In this document: positions 1 to 11,506 of the stretch, piece by piece
Layout of the letters: every line of letters starts with the position of its first letter
Position numbering within the stretch: position 1 is the stretch's first letter
NCBI GenBank assembly: GCA_051453625.1
Contig: JBOZIK010000001.1
Location: 246,606,842-246,670,841 of the forward strand
Direction: 5' to 3'
DNA: 64,000 nucleotides
Source of the DNA: Welwitschia mirabilis
Lineage: Eukaryota; Gnetophyta; Gnetopsida; Welwitschiales
Position numbers and translations under genes: made by a program
Notes under the pieces: generated by a model
Database searches by the model: none
What the model saw: only the letters and a program-made list of their open reading frames with translations
Told to the model about the DNA's origin: nothing

Positions 1-370
1 NNNNNNNNNNNNNNNNNNNNNNNNNNNNNNNNNNNNNNNNNNNNNNNNNNNNNNNNNNNNNNNNNNNNNNNNNNNNNNNNNNNNNNNNNNNNNNNNNNNN
101 NNNNNNNNNNNNNNNNNNNNNNNNNNNNNNNNNNNNNNNNNNNNNNNNNNNNNNNNNNNNNNNNNNNNNNNNNNNNNNNNNNNNNNNNNNNNNNNNNNNN
201 NNNNNNNNNNNNNNNNNNNNNNNNNNNNNNNNNNNNNNNNNNNNNNNNNNNNNNNNNNNNNNNNNNNNNNNNNNNNNNNNNNNNNNNNNNNNNNNNNNNN
301 NNNNNNNNNNNNNNNNNNNNNNNNNNNNNNNNNNNNNNNNNNNNNNNNNNNNNNNNNNNNNNNNNNNNNN
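1..370. other. assembly gap (N)
   Basis: Unresolved bases; nothing can be said. Confidence 1.
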
Positions 371-1779
371 ATAGGAGGAGAAGAGAAAGGATGCTTATGA
401 TCTATAGGGAAATGGTGATCATGTAATATCATAATCATCTAAATCATCTCATTTCCTTATACTCAGATAGTCTTTGAATGGTATACCATCACATCATGCT
501 ATATCTGTAATATGTGTTATCCTACATTCACTAACTACTCCTCTGTGTATATCTATATCCTCTATTATAATGTATAAATGCCTTAGTTTATTATTCCTTT
601 GATGGTCTTAGTAGTCTACACTAGGAGGGCCTAAATCTTCTCTATAGAAGCATCAATTATAGGGCTCTATAGCTGAGGTCTCTCCTCCTCTCATGATACC
701 TAGATGCCATGTTCTTAGGTAATGAGTTCAAGTTTCTTTATGTTATGTCTAGATTTTTTCTAAGATTAGAAAACCTTTTATTCATTTAGATATTAATTTA
801 AATTTGAAAATTTAATAATAAGAATAAATCTATTTTCTAATTGTTTAAAAATTATTATATTTGTGATAAAACTAATAGTAAACAAAAGGACTTACATGAT
901 ATTACTTAGGATCTATTAAAAGGTTAACTATAGTCATAACCTTAATTAATTGGTTGAAAGATTGCATTGATTGTAAAATTTACTATTTCTTATGCATTAT
1001 TTTTAATTATTACAGTGAAAAGTTGAATGTTTGATTTATGTTGAAGACTAACTACAACTTTGATATAGGTTTCTCTTAATTATATTTATTCATGCAATAT
1101 TAATGACATGTGATCTAAAGTATTTGCTCTTGTAAATTTATCTCATGCATTTAGATTTATTTATGAGATACTTTTATATTATTATGTATACCTAGTGGCC
1201 AAGCTTAGAAAGGATGGGCTATGGAAACCTAAATTGTTTGTAGAACCAAAGCCTTATCATTAGTCCTACTATTAGNNNNNNNNNNNNNNNNNNNNNNNNN
1301 NNNNNNNNNNNNNNNNNNNNNNNNNNNNNNNNNNNNNNNNNNNNNNNNNNNNNNNNNNNNNNNNNNNNNNNNNNNTGTAGAACCAAAGCCTTATCATTAG
1401 TCCTACTATTAGTCTTATGTTCTAAAGACTTGAGTCCTCTAGTCATTAGAGACATAGGTCTATACCTTGCAAATTGTGATTGTGAGAAGCTTAGATAAAA
1501 CTAGAAGTACCTTGGAGTTTAGCTAAGGATAGGTATGATTCCCAACCTTCCTTTGTAAATACTTGTATGGATTTAGTCTTTTGTAATTATTGCGATCCTA
1601 AATTATCATGTTTTAATGGTGTAATTGGCAATGTTTTGTAGATAATAGGAACTCAATTCAGTCATTTTCAGGAATATTGTTGTGAATTAATATAATAATT
1701 CAGTTATGCCCTTAAGTGCTATATTTTCATCCATCAAAATAGGAATTCAACTAAGGAGAAAAGTTGAGAAAAAAGTAGG
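371..1779. other. unrecognised AT-rich sequence
   Basis: No coding frame, tRNA or known repeat is recognisable. A 100-N spacer at 1276-1375 has the same ~35 bases on both sides (before 1276 and from 1376), so this stretch is probably two overlapping contig ends. It may be the upstream part of the element 1 LTR or older host DNA; I cannot tell which. Confidence 0.5.
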
Positions 1780-2935
1780 AGAAAATCCAAACAAAATAAC
1801 TTTCATTCCCGATGTTGTCCCCATGACTAGAGGCATGATAATAGGCTTGTGGAGGCTAGCTTGGTGAGGCTGATATGTTGAGTCTAGATGGCTATCATGC
1901 CCTATGTTATCCCCACAACATAGGAGATGACATGTTCATTAACTTTCAAATTCAAATCCCAATGCATTTCTAATGTAGTGGGCTAAGATTGAATTATGAA
2001 GGGGTTTCATGTCATATGTGATCCCCATGATAACAGTAACATGACAATGCCACAAGTTTTTATTAACCAAGTTAATTAAGATCTAGTTTATGCCTAATGA
2101 TACCTCTTCATATGTACTGATCATTTTGACCCATAACCACCTTAATAAAGCTAGAAAAACCCCTATTTAACATCATTTAATCATCTTTTAACATTAGAGG
2201 ATTGGTGATAAAGCCATCCAAGGAGTCAATGGTTTATTTCAGCATAATATAGATTATTCTTAGTGATTAGGCTATGCCTTTGAAATTGAGGAGTTATTAC
2301 CTTATTGGGGTGTTAGTAAAACATGCAATTCATTTAATAAAATGTCTTTCTTCTTCAATTCTTATGATTTTTCTTATGTTTATGTTGAATTTCAATTAAT
2401 GCTANNNNNNNNNNNNNNNNNNNNNNNNNNNNNNNNNNNNNNNNNNNNNNNNNNNNNNNNNNNNNNNNNNNNNNNNNNNNNNNNNNNNNNNNNNNNNNNN
2501 NNNNCATTTAATAAAATGTCTTTCTTCTTCAATTCTTATTATTTTTCTTATGTTTATGTTGAATTTCAATTAATGCTATTTTTTATATTTATTTTAAATT
2601 AAAAATAGGTCATAAGGGCTTAGTTGGAGGATAAAAACTCAGAAATTTGATTATCATAGGCTTGCATCTCATCTCTCTCTTTTATTTTTGCATTGCACAT
2701 TAGACTAATTGCATTGTTAATTTTCCTTTTTCCATTATAAAAATAAAAAGTTAATAAAAACATTTAGATTAAAATTAAAAGTGTCTATTTATTCTCATTT
2801 ATATGTTTGATTAGAATGTTTTCTTACGCTCTCAAAATTACGACATTTTTTGGTTGAATCACTCTATACTAACCCTAGTTGCAATTTTATTATTTCAAGA
2901 ATTTACTATTTTTAAAGTGCAATTTAGGCCATTCA
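1780..2935 (+). repeat. probable 5' LTR of element 1 (left edge uncertain)
   Basis: The sequence lies directly upstream of a tRNA-Asp-type primer site. It contains recurring short motifs of the form TGTTGTCCCCAC / GGAGATGA at about 1823, 1911 and 2016. A looser version of the same motif recurs at 13.94-14.01 kb. A TATA-like CCTATTTAACATC lies near 2162. A 100-N spacer at 2405-2504 has duplicated flanks (before 2405 and from 2505), so real length is uncertain. The right edge is set by the primer site; the left edge is a guess. Confidence 0.45.
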
Positions 2936-2938
2936 TTT

Positions 2939-2956
2939 TGGCATCATTTCTAGGAA
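2939..2956 (+). promoter_or_regulatory. decayed primer-binding site, tRNA-Asp type
   Basis: The sequence TGGCATCATTTCTAGGAA matches the plant tRNA-Asp primer site (TGGCGCCGTTGCCGGGGA) at 11 of 18 positions. Six of the seven differences are G-to-A or C-to-T. It lies between LTR-like sequence and the gag frame, where minus-strand DNA synthesis would start. Athila/Tat elements commonly use this tRNA. Confidence 0.55.
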
Positions 2957-4276
2957 GCATCAAAACAAACTCTCAAGTAAATTCAAATCAAAGGTAACTG
3001 GATTGAATTTATGGTATCATTATCTCTATTTACATTTATCTTTTATCTAATACCTATTGATGCAAAATTTACTTGCTTTGAGGAGATTACCTAAATAGAT
3101 CTACTTGCCTTTTGATTAAAGACAAGATTATTTATAAGGTTTACCCCTATCCAAGAAAGATTATTCACCTTTATAGGGTAACACATTGTTTCCACTTGTT
3201 GTTTATGTTGTGTACCCTTTTTATTATAAATTGTCTCTTCTTTTTNNNNNNNNNNNNNNNNNNNNNNNNNNNNNNNNNNNNNNNNNNNNNNNNNNNNNNN
3301 NNNNNNNNNNNNNNNNNNNNNNNNNNNNNNNNNNNNNNNNNNNNNATCTAATACCTATTGATGCAAAATTTACTTGCTTTAAGGAGATTACCTAAATAGA
3401 TCTACTTGCCTTTTAATTAAAGACAAGATTATCTCTAAGGTTTACCCCTATCCAAGAAATATTATTCACCTTTATAGGGTAACACATTATTTCCACTTGT
3501 TGTTTATGTTGTGTACCCTTTTTATTATAAATTGTCTCTTCTTTTTCTATTCTCTTTTTTTTTTTAATGCAATAATTCCCCATTGCTAGGGCTACCTTCT
3601 TGTGCTTTTTATGATCTGGAAGGATTATCACATCACAAGTAGCCTTCTAATATCATTTTCTTGGGTTCTAAATGAATATTCCCAGAAGAAGCATTATACT
3701 TAATCATTGGATCTACTCCTTGTACTTTAATATGATCTTGGAGATTAACTAAAATGGTTTTGAGTTAAAAGAGTGTAATTTTCAGCTTAAATAAGTGAAT
3801 ACAATTANNNNNNNNNNNNNNNNNNNNNNNNNNNNNNNNNNNNNNNNNNNNNNNNNNNNNNNNNNNNNNNNNNNNNNNNNNNNNNNNNNNNNNNNNNNNN
3901 NNNNNNNTATGATCTTGGAGATTACCTAAAATGGTTTTGAGTTAAAAGATTGTAATTTTCAGCTTAAATAAGGGAATACCATTAAAATCTGAATAGGAAA
4001 AGGTACATTTTCAATGTGAAAAGTAATTTTTAAAAGAGGCAATTCAAGAAGGTATTCAAGTTTATAATTCAAGGACTTAAGGTGAGCAACTTTTTATTTC
4101 TAAGTTTGATAAATCTAATTTACTAGAAGATTATGATTTACATTCTAAAAATTTTTTGATTATTTATTAAATCATCTTCTAGAATTTCTAAATTCCCTCT
4201 AGAAACAAAATCCACCTCTTCCATTACAAGTTCTTCTAGGATTAATTTAAATTCTTCTGTAAATCTAGTTTTAACT
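2957..4276 (+). other. element 1 untranslated leader with duplicated gap flanks
   Basis: No coding frame is visible. The stretch 3045-3245 is repeated as 3346-3546 across a 100-N spacer with a few substitutions. A second spacer at 3808-3907 also has repeated flanks. The likely role is the 5' leader between primer site and gag. True length is probably shorter than shown if the repeated flanks are two alleles. Confidence 0.5.
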
Positions 4277-4855
4277 TTGTATTTTTGGAATATTAAACTT
4301 GTAAATCAAAATTCCATAACTCCCATAATGTGTACACTTTCTAGTGGTTTTGAACTAATTCCTAAGGATAAATATGAATTGAAACTTAGAGAAACTCATA
4401 ATCCTTTTGACTTTCCTATTGGGGATGACATAAAAATGAAAAATCTTAATGCCTATTCCTCTTTCTATGAAGAAACTCATGAAGATCCTTATAAACGCGT
4501 TGCTGCCATTAAACAATTGATGATNNNNNNNNNNNNNNNNNNNNNNNNNNNNNNNNNNNNNNNNNNNNNNNNNNNNNNNNNNNNNNNNNNNNNNNNNNNN
4601 NNNNNNNNNNNNNNNNNNNNNNNNCATGAAGATCCTTATAAACGCGGTGCTGCCATTAAACAATTGATGATCATGTGTAATGAAAAGAAACATATAAGTA
4701 ATAGAAACTACATGATTGCTTTCCCTTACACATTGAGTGGAAAAGTAAAGAATTGGCTTAAAACCTTATCACACAAAAGTCTTAAAACTTTAAAGGATAC
4801 CAAAGAAAGCTTCATTAAATGATTCCTTAATGAAAACACTTTGAGACAAAGACAT
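4277..4855 (+). pseudogene. gag capsid region of element 1
   Basis: Gag is the structural protein that forms the virus-like particle around retrotransposon RNA. The frame runs about 180 codons. It has a DPYKRxAAIKQLM segment followed by MIAFPYTLSGKVKNWL, the conserved core of plant gypsy gag (pattern: FPxSLxGKAKxWL), then a KESFIK segment. A 100-N spacer at 4525-4624 splits it, and the ~45 bases before the gap recur after it (HEDPYKR twice), so the duplication is probably an assembly effect. The frame stops at a TGA at 4820-4822, followed by a still gag-like tail. The start at 4277 is only the first available ATG; the true amino end is unknown. Confidence 0.75.
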
Positions 4856-4860
4856 CATAA

Positions 4861-5470
4861 NNNNNNNNNNNNNNNNNNNNNNNNNNNNNNNNNNNNNNNN
4901 NNNNNNNNNNNNNNNNNNNNNNNNNNNNNNNNNNNNNNNNNNNNNNNNNNNNNNNNNNNNNNNNNNNNNNNNNNNNNNNNNNNNNNNNNNNNNNNNNNNN
5001 NNNNNNNNNNNNNNNNNNNNNNNNNNNNNNNNNNNNNNNNNNNNNNNNNNNNNNNNNNNNNNNNNNNNNNNNNNNNNNNNNNNNNNNNNNNNNNNNNNNN
5101 NNNNNNNNNNNNNNNNNNNNNNNNNNNNNNNNNNNNNNNNNNNNNNNNNNNNNNNNNNNNNNNNNNNNNNNNNNNNNNNNNNNNNNNNNNNNNNNNNNNN
5201 NNNNNNNNNNNNNNNNNNNNNNNNNNNNNNNNNNNNNNNNNNNNNNNNNNNNNNNNNNNNNNNNNNNNNNNNNNNNNNNNNNNNNNNNNNNNNNNNNNNN
5301 NNNNNNNNNNNNNNNNNNNNNNNNNNNNNNNNNNNNNNNNNNNNNNNNNNNNNNNNNNNNNNNNNNNNNNNNNNNNNNNNNNNNNNNNNNNNNNNNNNNN
5401 NNNNNNNNNNNNNNNNNNNNNNNNNNNNNNNNNNNNNNNNNNNNNNNNNNNNNNNNNNNNNNNNNNNNNN
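4861..5470. other. assembly gap (N) inside gag
   Basis: 610 unresolved bases separate the capsid and nucleocapsid parts of element 1 gag. Confidence 1.
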
Positions 5471-6720
5471 AATAAAAAGATAATGAGAATTATGCTTCAT
5501 CTTGGGAAAGATTCCTAATTTTAGTTTCAGTCAATCCCATATATGAATTTCAACAAGAATAATTAATCTACCATTTCTAAAATGGACTCACTAGTGCAAC
5601 AAAACAAATGGCAGACTTTTCTTGTGGAGGGAGTTTATTTCAACATACAACTGATGAGGCATGACAACATTTACAAGACTTAGTTGAACTTATCCAAGCA
5701 TGAACTAAGCCCAGAGAAAAGAAAAATCTCAAGTAATCTTTGAGAGAAATCCATCATATCAAACATCAAGAGAGCAAACAAAAGCAACTCATTTATAAAG
5801 ATGAAAATAGCAGTAATAGTAATAGCCCATTTGTAAGAAGAATTATGAAAGTAATCTAAGAGGTAAATTTAGCAAAGGTCCATACCCCATTAACTCCTAC
5901 TTGTGAATTATGTGAAGAAAACTAATTACTTACTAAATGCCCATTTTTGCTAACCATAAAGGAAGTAGTGAGGGAGTAAGTATGCTATTAAATTCAATCA
6001 GACCCTAATCACTACAAAGAACCTTACCATAATGAGAAAAATCTTTACCATCAATCAGATCATTCTTTCAAACCTAAGTATAAACCCTTCTTTAAACAAC
6101 CATGTAACCCAAGATATGGAGGATATAATCAACACAAGGAGGATCCAATTAAGGAAGCTATAATAGAGATAAGAAGCATTCATGAACAAATACATAAGAG
6201 TATTGAGCAAATACAATAAAGTATACAAGATTTAGATGAAATCATGCAACAAATTATGTTAGCCAATCAAAGACCATAAGGCACATTAGCTTCCCACACA
6301 TTGCCTAACCCTAATAATGTGAAGAAAGATTGAAAGGTAGTCACCCAAAGAGGCACTACTACTACACTTAAAGAGCCATTTACAAATGATATCATTGAAG
6401 GAAAAATATATGAAGATGTAGAAATAATTGATGAGATACACTTTTCTTCCACTTCCACTTCAATCAATAAGAATAAATCATCAAACAAAGAAAGAAAACA
6501 ACTTACCCCTTGGTTAAATATACTCAACTATAATCCAACTTATGATGATTACATTAAAATAATCATGAAGGATGTCAATGTCACACTATCATTTTGGTGC
6601 ATACTTCAAGACAACCCTAAGTATGCCAAAGTATGAAAGGATCTTTGTAAGAGAAAGCAAAAATGTACATTACCAAGTAGAGTGTTTCTATCCCAATTTA
6701 TGACTAAGTTGGTTATGTAA
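5471..6720 (+). pseudogene. gag C-terminal region with CCHC knuckle, element 1
   Basis: A decayed frame contains the zinc-knuckle remnant CELCEEN*LLTKCPF at 5902-5943; in related elements the motif reads CELC...NH...CPF. The position of the knuckle histidine is now a stop. A long hydrophilic linker follows (YKPFFKQPCNPRYGGYNQ region), then a QDLDEIMQQIM segment and a linker rich in T and K that leads to protease. Stops are almost all TAA/TAG. A variant second copy of this same stretch starts at 7021. Confidence 0.7.
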
Positions 6721-6920
6721 AAATATTTAAAATTTAAAGATCCAGGGGCAGCAACCATTAATGTGATCTTAGAAGGCAACAAAATGGTTAAGAAAGCCCT
6801 TATTAACATAGGTACAAGTGTGAATGTAATGCCCCTCCACATTTGAAAAAAGTTTGGATTCGAAAATCGAATTGAACCAACAACAATTGTCTTAGAAATG
6901 GTTGATTTAACATTGAGTAA
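6721..6920 (+). pseudogene. retroviral-type aspartic protease, N-terminal part, element 1
   Basis: The protease would cleave the Gag-Pol polyprotein. The frame reads KKALINIGTSVNVMPLHI then KKFGFENRIEPTTIVLEM, matching plant gypsy proteases (ALIDLGASVNVMPLxxYKKLGL). The catalytic Asp of the D-T/S-G triad is Asn here: codon AAC at 6805-6807, one G-to-A change from GAC. A TGA replaces the tyrosine position before KKFG. The copy breaks off at the 100-N spacer 6921-7020; the C-terminal part appears at 8437. Confidence 0.8.
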
Positions 6921-7020
6921 NNNNNNNNNNNNNNNNNNNNNNNNNNNNNNNNNNNNNNNNNNNNNNNNNNNNNNNNNNNNNNNNNNNNNNNNNNNNNNNN
7001 NNNNNNNNNNNNNNNNNNNN

Positions 7021-8336
7021 TAATCCAAGAGGTAAAATTAGCAAAGGTCCATATCCCATTAACTCCTACTTGTGAATTATGTAAAGAAAACTAATTACTC
7101 ACTAAATGCCCATTTTTACTAACCATGAAGTAAGTAGTGAGGGAACAAGTATACTATGAAAATCAATCAGACCCTAATCACTACAAAGAATCTTACCATA
7201 ATGAGAAAAATCTTTACCATCAACCAGATCATTCTTTTAAACCTAATTATAAACCCTCCCTTAAACAACCATGTAACCCAAGATATGGAGGATACAATTA
7301 ACACAAGGAGGATCCAATTAAGGAAGCTATGATAGAGATAAGAAGCAGTCATAAACAAAGACATAAGAATATTAAGCAAATACCAAAAAGTATATAAGAT
7401 TTGGATGGAATAATGCAATAAATTATGATAGCCAACTAAAGATCACAAGGCCCATTAGCTTCCAATACATTACCTAACCCCAAACATTTGAAGAAAGATT
7501 GAAAGGTAGTCACTAAAGGAGGAACTACTACTACACCTAAAGAGACATTTACAAATGATGACATTCAAGTAAAAAATGATGAAGATGTAGAAATACATGT
7601 TGAAATACATTTTTCTTCCACTTTCGCTTCAACCAATAAGAATGAATACTCAAAAAAGAAGAAAACATTTTATCCGTTGGTTAGATAGACTCAACTCTAA
7701 TCTAACTTATGATTAGTACATCAAAATAATCATGAAAGATGTTAATGTCATACTACTATTTTGGCACATACTTCAAGACAACTGTAAGTATGTCAAAGTA
7801 TGAAAAGAACTTTATGGGAGGAAGCAAAAATGTATGTTACCAAGTAAAGTGTTTTTAGCCCAATTTATGCCCAACTTGATAATGCAAAAATGTCCAAAAT
7901 TCAAAGATCCAAGAATAGCAACCATTAGTGTAATCTTAAAAGGAAAAAAAAAAGGTTAAGAAGGCCCTTATTAACTCCAAGCATAAGGTAACCTATCTCC
8001 TAAACTCATAAGGATGAGATTATTCAAAACTCATAAGGTAACCTTAAAGATGTTTAAATATAGCAGTAAAACAAGTAGTTAAGGATGAGATTATTAAACT
8101 TTTAGATTCTAACATCATTTATCATAGTGAGTGGGTTAACCCATTAACTATAGTACCTAAGAAAGATCATAAGTGAAGACTATGCATAGACTTCTAAAGA
8201 CTTAATGAAGTAACTAAAAAAGTATCATTCCCCTCTTCTATTTTCCAATCACGTATTGGATAGAATACAAGGACATGCATACTACTATTTCCTTGATAGT
8301 TATAGTGGATATAACCAAGTTTGTATTTTAAATGAA
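7021..8336 (+). pseudogene. second, internally deleted gag-protease-RT copy
   Basis: The segment 7021-7970 repeats 5858-6800 with scattered substitutions (CELCKEN knuckle again, YGGYNxHKEDP region again). It reaches the protease codons just before the active site, then jumps at about 7972 to a patchwork of short pieces. It resumes in RT at about 8040 (LLDSNIIYHSEWV, PKKDHK, FLDSYSGYNQV). The missing part is the rest of protease and the protease-RT linker. It is either a separate deleted element copy, an allele, or a contig misplaced by the assembler; 100-N spacers bound it on both sides. Confidence 0.65.
7972..8050 (+). other. patchwork deletion junction
   Basis: Several short words are reused: ATAAGGTAACC, TATCTCCT, AAACTCATAAGG, ATGAGATTATT. 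All occur in intact order around 9720-9840 in the other copy. This looks like templated filler at a repaired break, or an assembly-graph tangle. Confidence 0.5.
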
Positions 8337-8436
8337 NNNNNNNNNNNNNNNNNNNNNNNNNNNNNNNNNNNNNNNNNNNNNNNNNNNNNNNNNNNNNNNN
8401 NNNNNNNNNNNNNNNNNNNNNNNNNNNNNNNNNNNN

Positions 8437-9014
8437 TATGAACATAATGTCCCTTCATATTTGTAAAAAGTTTGGATTAGAAAATCGAATTAAACCAAGA
8501 ACAATTATCTTGAAAATGGCTGATTTAATATTAAAAAAGCCTATTGAAATTATCAAAGATTTGGTTATCCAAATAGAGGAAGCCTACTATCCCATTTATG
8601 TTATAATTATCAAAATTAATCACAATTGTGGATACCCATTGCTTTTAGATGGAGCTTTTTGTGCTACTGCACACAACTTCACATAGGCAGTAAAAAGATT
8701 CAAGTTCTTCAAGTCTTTAATGTAGCGAAAAGGAACATAACAGATCCAAATGATGAGCTTAGTGAAGATATTAGATCAAAAGTATTTGTATCTTATCATT
8801 CACTTGAATTAAAGGTCCTCACACATGAACAACCAACTCTTTTTGATGATATGAAGAAATTCTCAACAATCTTAAGTATTCTTAATTCCATCAACCCTTA
8901 TGAACTTGATAGTAATATAGAACCCTTGATGAAAGAAACATTTGAGAACATTACAATCTAAGACATTGAAGAAGTAATAGCCATGGAGATAACTTTTGAT
9001 AAGGATGGATATGC
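8437..9014 (+). pseudogene. protease C-terminal part and linker, element 1
   Basis: Starts just after the protease active site (NIMSLHICKKFGLENRI), then IKPRTIILKMADLILKKP, IEIIKDLVIQIEEAYYP and GYPLLLDGAFCATAHNF. The last block corresponds to the conserved ILGRPFLATA segment near the end of plant gypsy proteases, with G-R-P changed to D-G-A. A tail of about 110 codons (8626-8958) continues as the protease-RT linker. The active-site triad itself falls in the preceding gap (8337-8436), so its state in this copy is unknown. Confidence 0.75.
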
Positions 9015-9616
9015 NNNNNNNNNNNNNNNNNNNNNNNNNNNNNNNNNNNNNNNNNNNNNNNNNNNNNNNNNNNNNNNNNNNNNNNNNNNNNNNNNNNNNN
9101 NNNNNNNNNNNNNNNNNNNNNNNNNNNNNNNNNNNNNNNNNNNNNNNNNNNNNNNNNNNNNNNNNNNNNNNNNNNNNNNNNNNNNNNNNNNNNNNNNNNN
9201 NNNNNNNNNNNNNNNNNNNNNNNNNNNNNNNNNNNNNNNNNNNNNNNNNNNNNNNNNNNNNNNNNNNNNNNNNNNNNNNNNNNNNNNNNNNNNNNNNNNN
9301 NNNNNNNNNNNNNNNNNNNNNNNNNNNNNNNNNNNNNNNNNNNNNNNNNNNNNNNNNNNNNNNNNNNNNNNNNNNNNNNNNNNNNNNNNNNNNNNNNNNN
9401 NNNNNNNNNNNNNNNNNNNNNNNNNNNNNNNNNNNNNNNNNNNNNNNNNNNNNNNNNNNNNNNNNNNNNNNNNNNNNNNNNNNNNNNNNNNNNNNNNNNN
9501 NNNNNNNNNNNNNNNNNNNNNNNNNNNNNNNNNNNNNNNNNNNNNNNNNNNNNNNNNNNNNNNNNNNNNNNNNNNNNNNNNNNNNNNNNNNNNNNNNNNN
9601 NNNNNNNNNNNNNNNN
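9015..9616. other. assembly gap (N)
   Basis: 602 unresolved bases between protease and RT of element 1. Confidence 1.
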
Positions 9617-10340
9617 TTAAAAAGACACTAATCATTAGTAGTCATCTCCTTTCCAAAGTTAAGCAATCATTATATGGCTCCTTACATCTAAATTTAAAGC
9701 TTTTTCTTGGAGTCACAAGAACCTATCTCCTATTCCATCGCATATTGTGCAACACAAGATATACCTAAAGGATAATTCAAAACTCATAAGGTAACCTTAA
9801 AGATGTTTAAATATAGCACTAAAATAAGTAGTTAAGGATGATATTATTAAACTTTTAGATTCTAACATCATTTATCATAGTGAGTGAGTTAGCCCATTAA
9901 CTGTAGTACCTAAGAAAGATCATAAGTAGAGACTATGCATAGACTTCTAAAGACTTAATTAAGTAATTAAAAAAGTATCATTTCCCTCTTTTATTTTCCA
10001 ATCACGTATTGGATAGAATACAAGGACATGCATGCTACTATTTCCTTGATAGTTATAGTGGATATAACCAAGTATGTATTTTAAATGAAGATTAACAAAA
10101 GACTATTTTCATCTCCCCTTTTGATACTTAATCTTTTAGAAGAATGCCTTTTAATTTATGAAATGCTCCAGATACCTTTCAATGTGTTATGATGGGAATT
10201 TTTAGTAACCTTATATAAAACACCATAAACATTTTCATGGATGATTTTTCAGTATTTGAAGAATCTTTAGATCAAACTTTAAATCATTTAGCACAAGTCT
10301 TAAAATGATGTATTGAGAGTGGACTTTCACCTTAGTTGGG
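9617..10340 (+). pseudogene. reverse transcriptase, element 1
   Basis: RT copies the element RNA into DNA. Blocks in order: KAFSWSHKNLSPIPSHIVQH (linker start), LLDSNIIYHSE, VPKKDHK, RLCIDF, FLDSYSGYNQV with its catalytic Asp, RRMPF, NAPDTFQCVMMGIF, and FMDDFSVF at 10234-10254, which keeps both catalytic aspartates. These match Athila/Tat RTs (FLDGYSGYNQ, MPFGLCNAPATFQ, FMDDFSV). Several TAA/TAG codons and at least one frameshift (near 10010, before the FLDSYSG block) interrupt it; the MPFGL Gly is Asn. Not functional. Confidence 0.85.
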
Positions 10341-11110
10341 AAAAAAGCCATTTTATGGTTAATGAATAGATAGTTTTAGAACATCATATTTCAATGAGAG
10401 GTATAAAATGAATACATCAAAAATTGATGTCATAAAAAATCTTTCACCCCCCTCTAATATAAAATAACTCCAATCATTTTTGGGACATTGTGAATTTTAT
10501 CATAGATTCATTGAAGGATATGCAAAAATCTTTAAGTCACTTTATCAACTTTTAGAAAATGATGTTAAATATGAATGGAGTAATGAATGCCAACAATCCT
10601 TTTAGAATCTTAAAATTTCCATTACTAATAAACCCATAGTGAGTGGACTTGATTGGAATAAGGACTTCGACTTAATATGCGATGCTAGTAATCATGTTGT
10701 AGGTGGGGTGCTAGGACAAAAACATGAGAATGGGGTGAAAGTAATTAGCTATATTAGTAAAACCCTTTCTATTAATTAACTCAACTATGCAACTACTAAA
10801 AAGGAGATGCTAGCAATCATCATTGATCTATAAAGATGTCAATATTACATCCTTGGTTTTCATACTTATATTTATATAGATCATGCTATAATTAGATATT
10901 TAATGTTAAAGAAAGATTCTAGTGCATGTCTAATACGATGGGTACTCTTATTACAAGAATTCAATTTAATAAGAGTGGACAAAGCAAGAAAACAAAATCT
11001 AGAGCTAATCATCTTTTTAGAATCCCTTTAGATACTTCTCCTAATTATTCTGATTAGCCTATTTATGATGATTTACTAGATGAACAACTTTTTATGATTG
11101 AACAATTTTG
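10341..11110 (+). pseudogene. RT connection and RNase H, element 1
   Basis: RNase H would remove the RNA strand after reverse transcription. The connection reads MVNE*IVLEHHISMRGI, then SKIDVIKNLSPPS, then SFLGHCEFYHRFIEGYAKIF. RNase H follows with FDLICDASNHVVGGVLGQ (first catalytic Asp codon at 10681-10683), KKEMLAII (Glu), YIDHAIIRYLM (third Asp) and RWVLLLQEFNL. The acidic residues are retained, yet stops cut the frame several times. Confidence 0.8.
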
Positions 11111-11246
11111 TGAAGTATCTTTAAAATAATCTAATCCTTAGTATGCTAATATCATGAATTATCTTATCACACTTAAAACACCTTCTTATTAGAAAAAAAG
11201 TAATAAAAATATTTTCTCCATATGATAGATAACTATGAATGGATTG

Positions 11247-11506
11247 NNNNNNNNNNNNNNNNNNNNNNNNNNNNNNNNNNNNNNNNNNNNNNNNNNNNNN
11301 NNNNNNNNNNNNNNNNNNNNNNNNNNNNNNNNNNNNNNNNNNNNNNNNNNNNNNNNNNNNNNNNNNNNNNNNNNNNNNNNNNNNNNNNNNNNNNNNNNNN
11401 NNNNNNNNNNNNNNNNNNNNNNNNNNNNNNNNNNNNNNNNNNNNNNNNNNNNNNNNNNNNNNNNNNNNNNNNNNNNNNNNNNNNNNNNNNNNNNNNNNNN
11501 NNNNNN
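11247..11506. other. assembly gap (N) in integrase N-terminus
   Basis: 260 unresolved bases that should contain the integrase HHCC zinc-binding domain. Confidence 1.

Noticed and set aside
4790-5518. Open frames on both strands over 4790-5518, and similar ones at 8958-9768, 11121-11620 and 12794-13334
   Set aside because: Most residues come from N bases, so the frames are artefacts of gaps.
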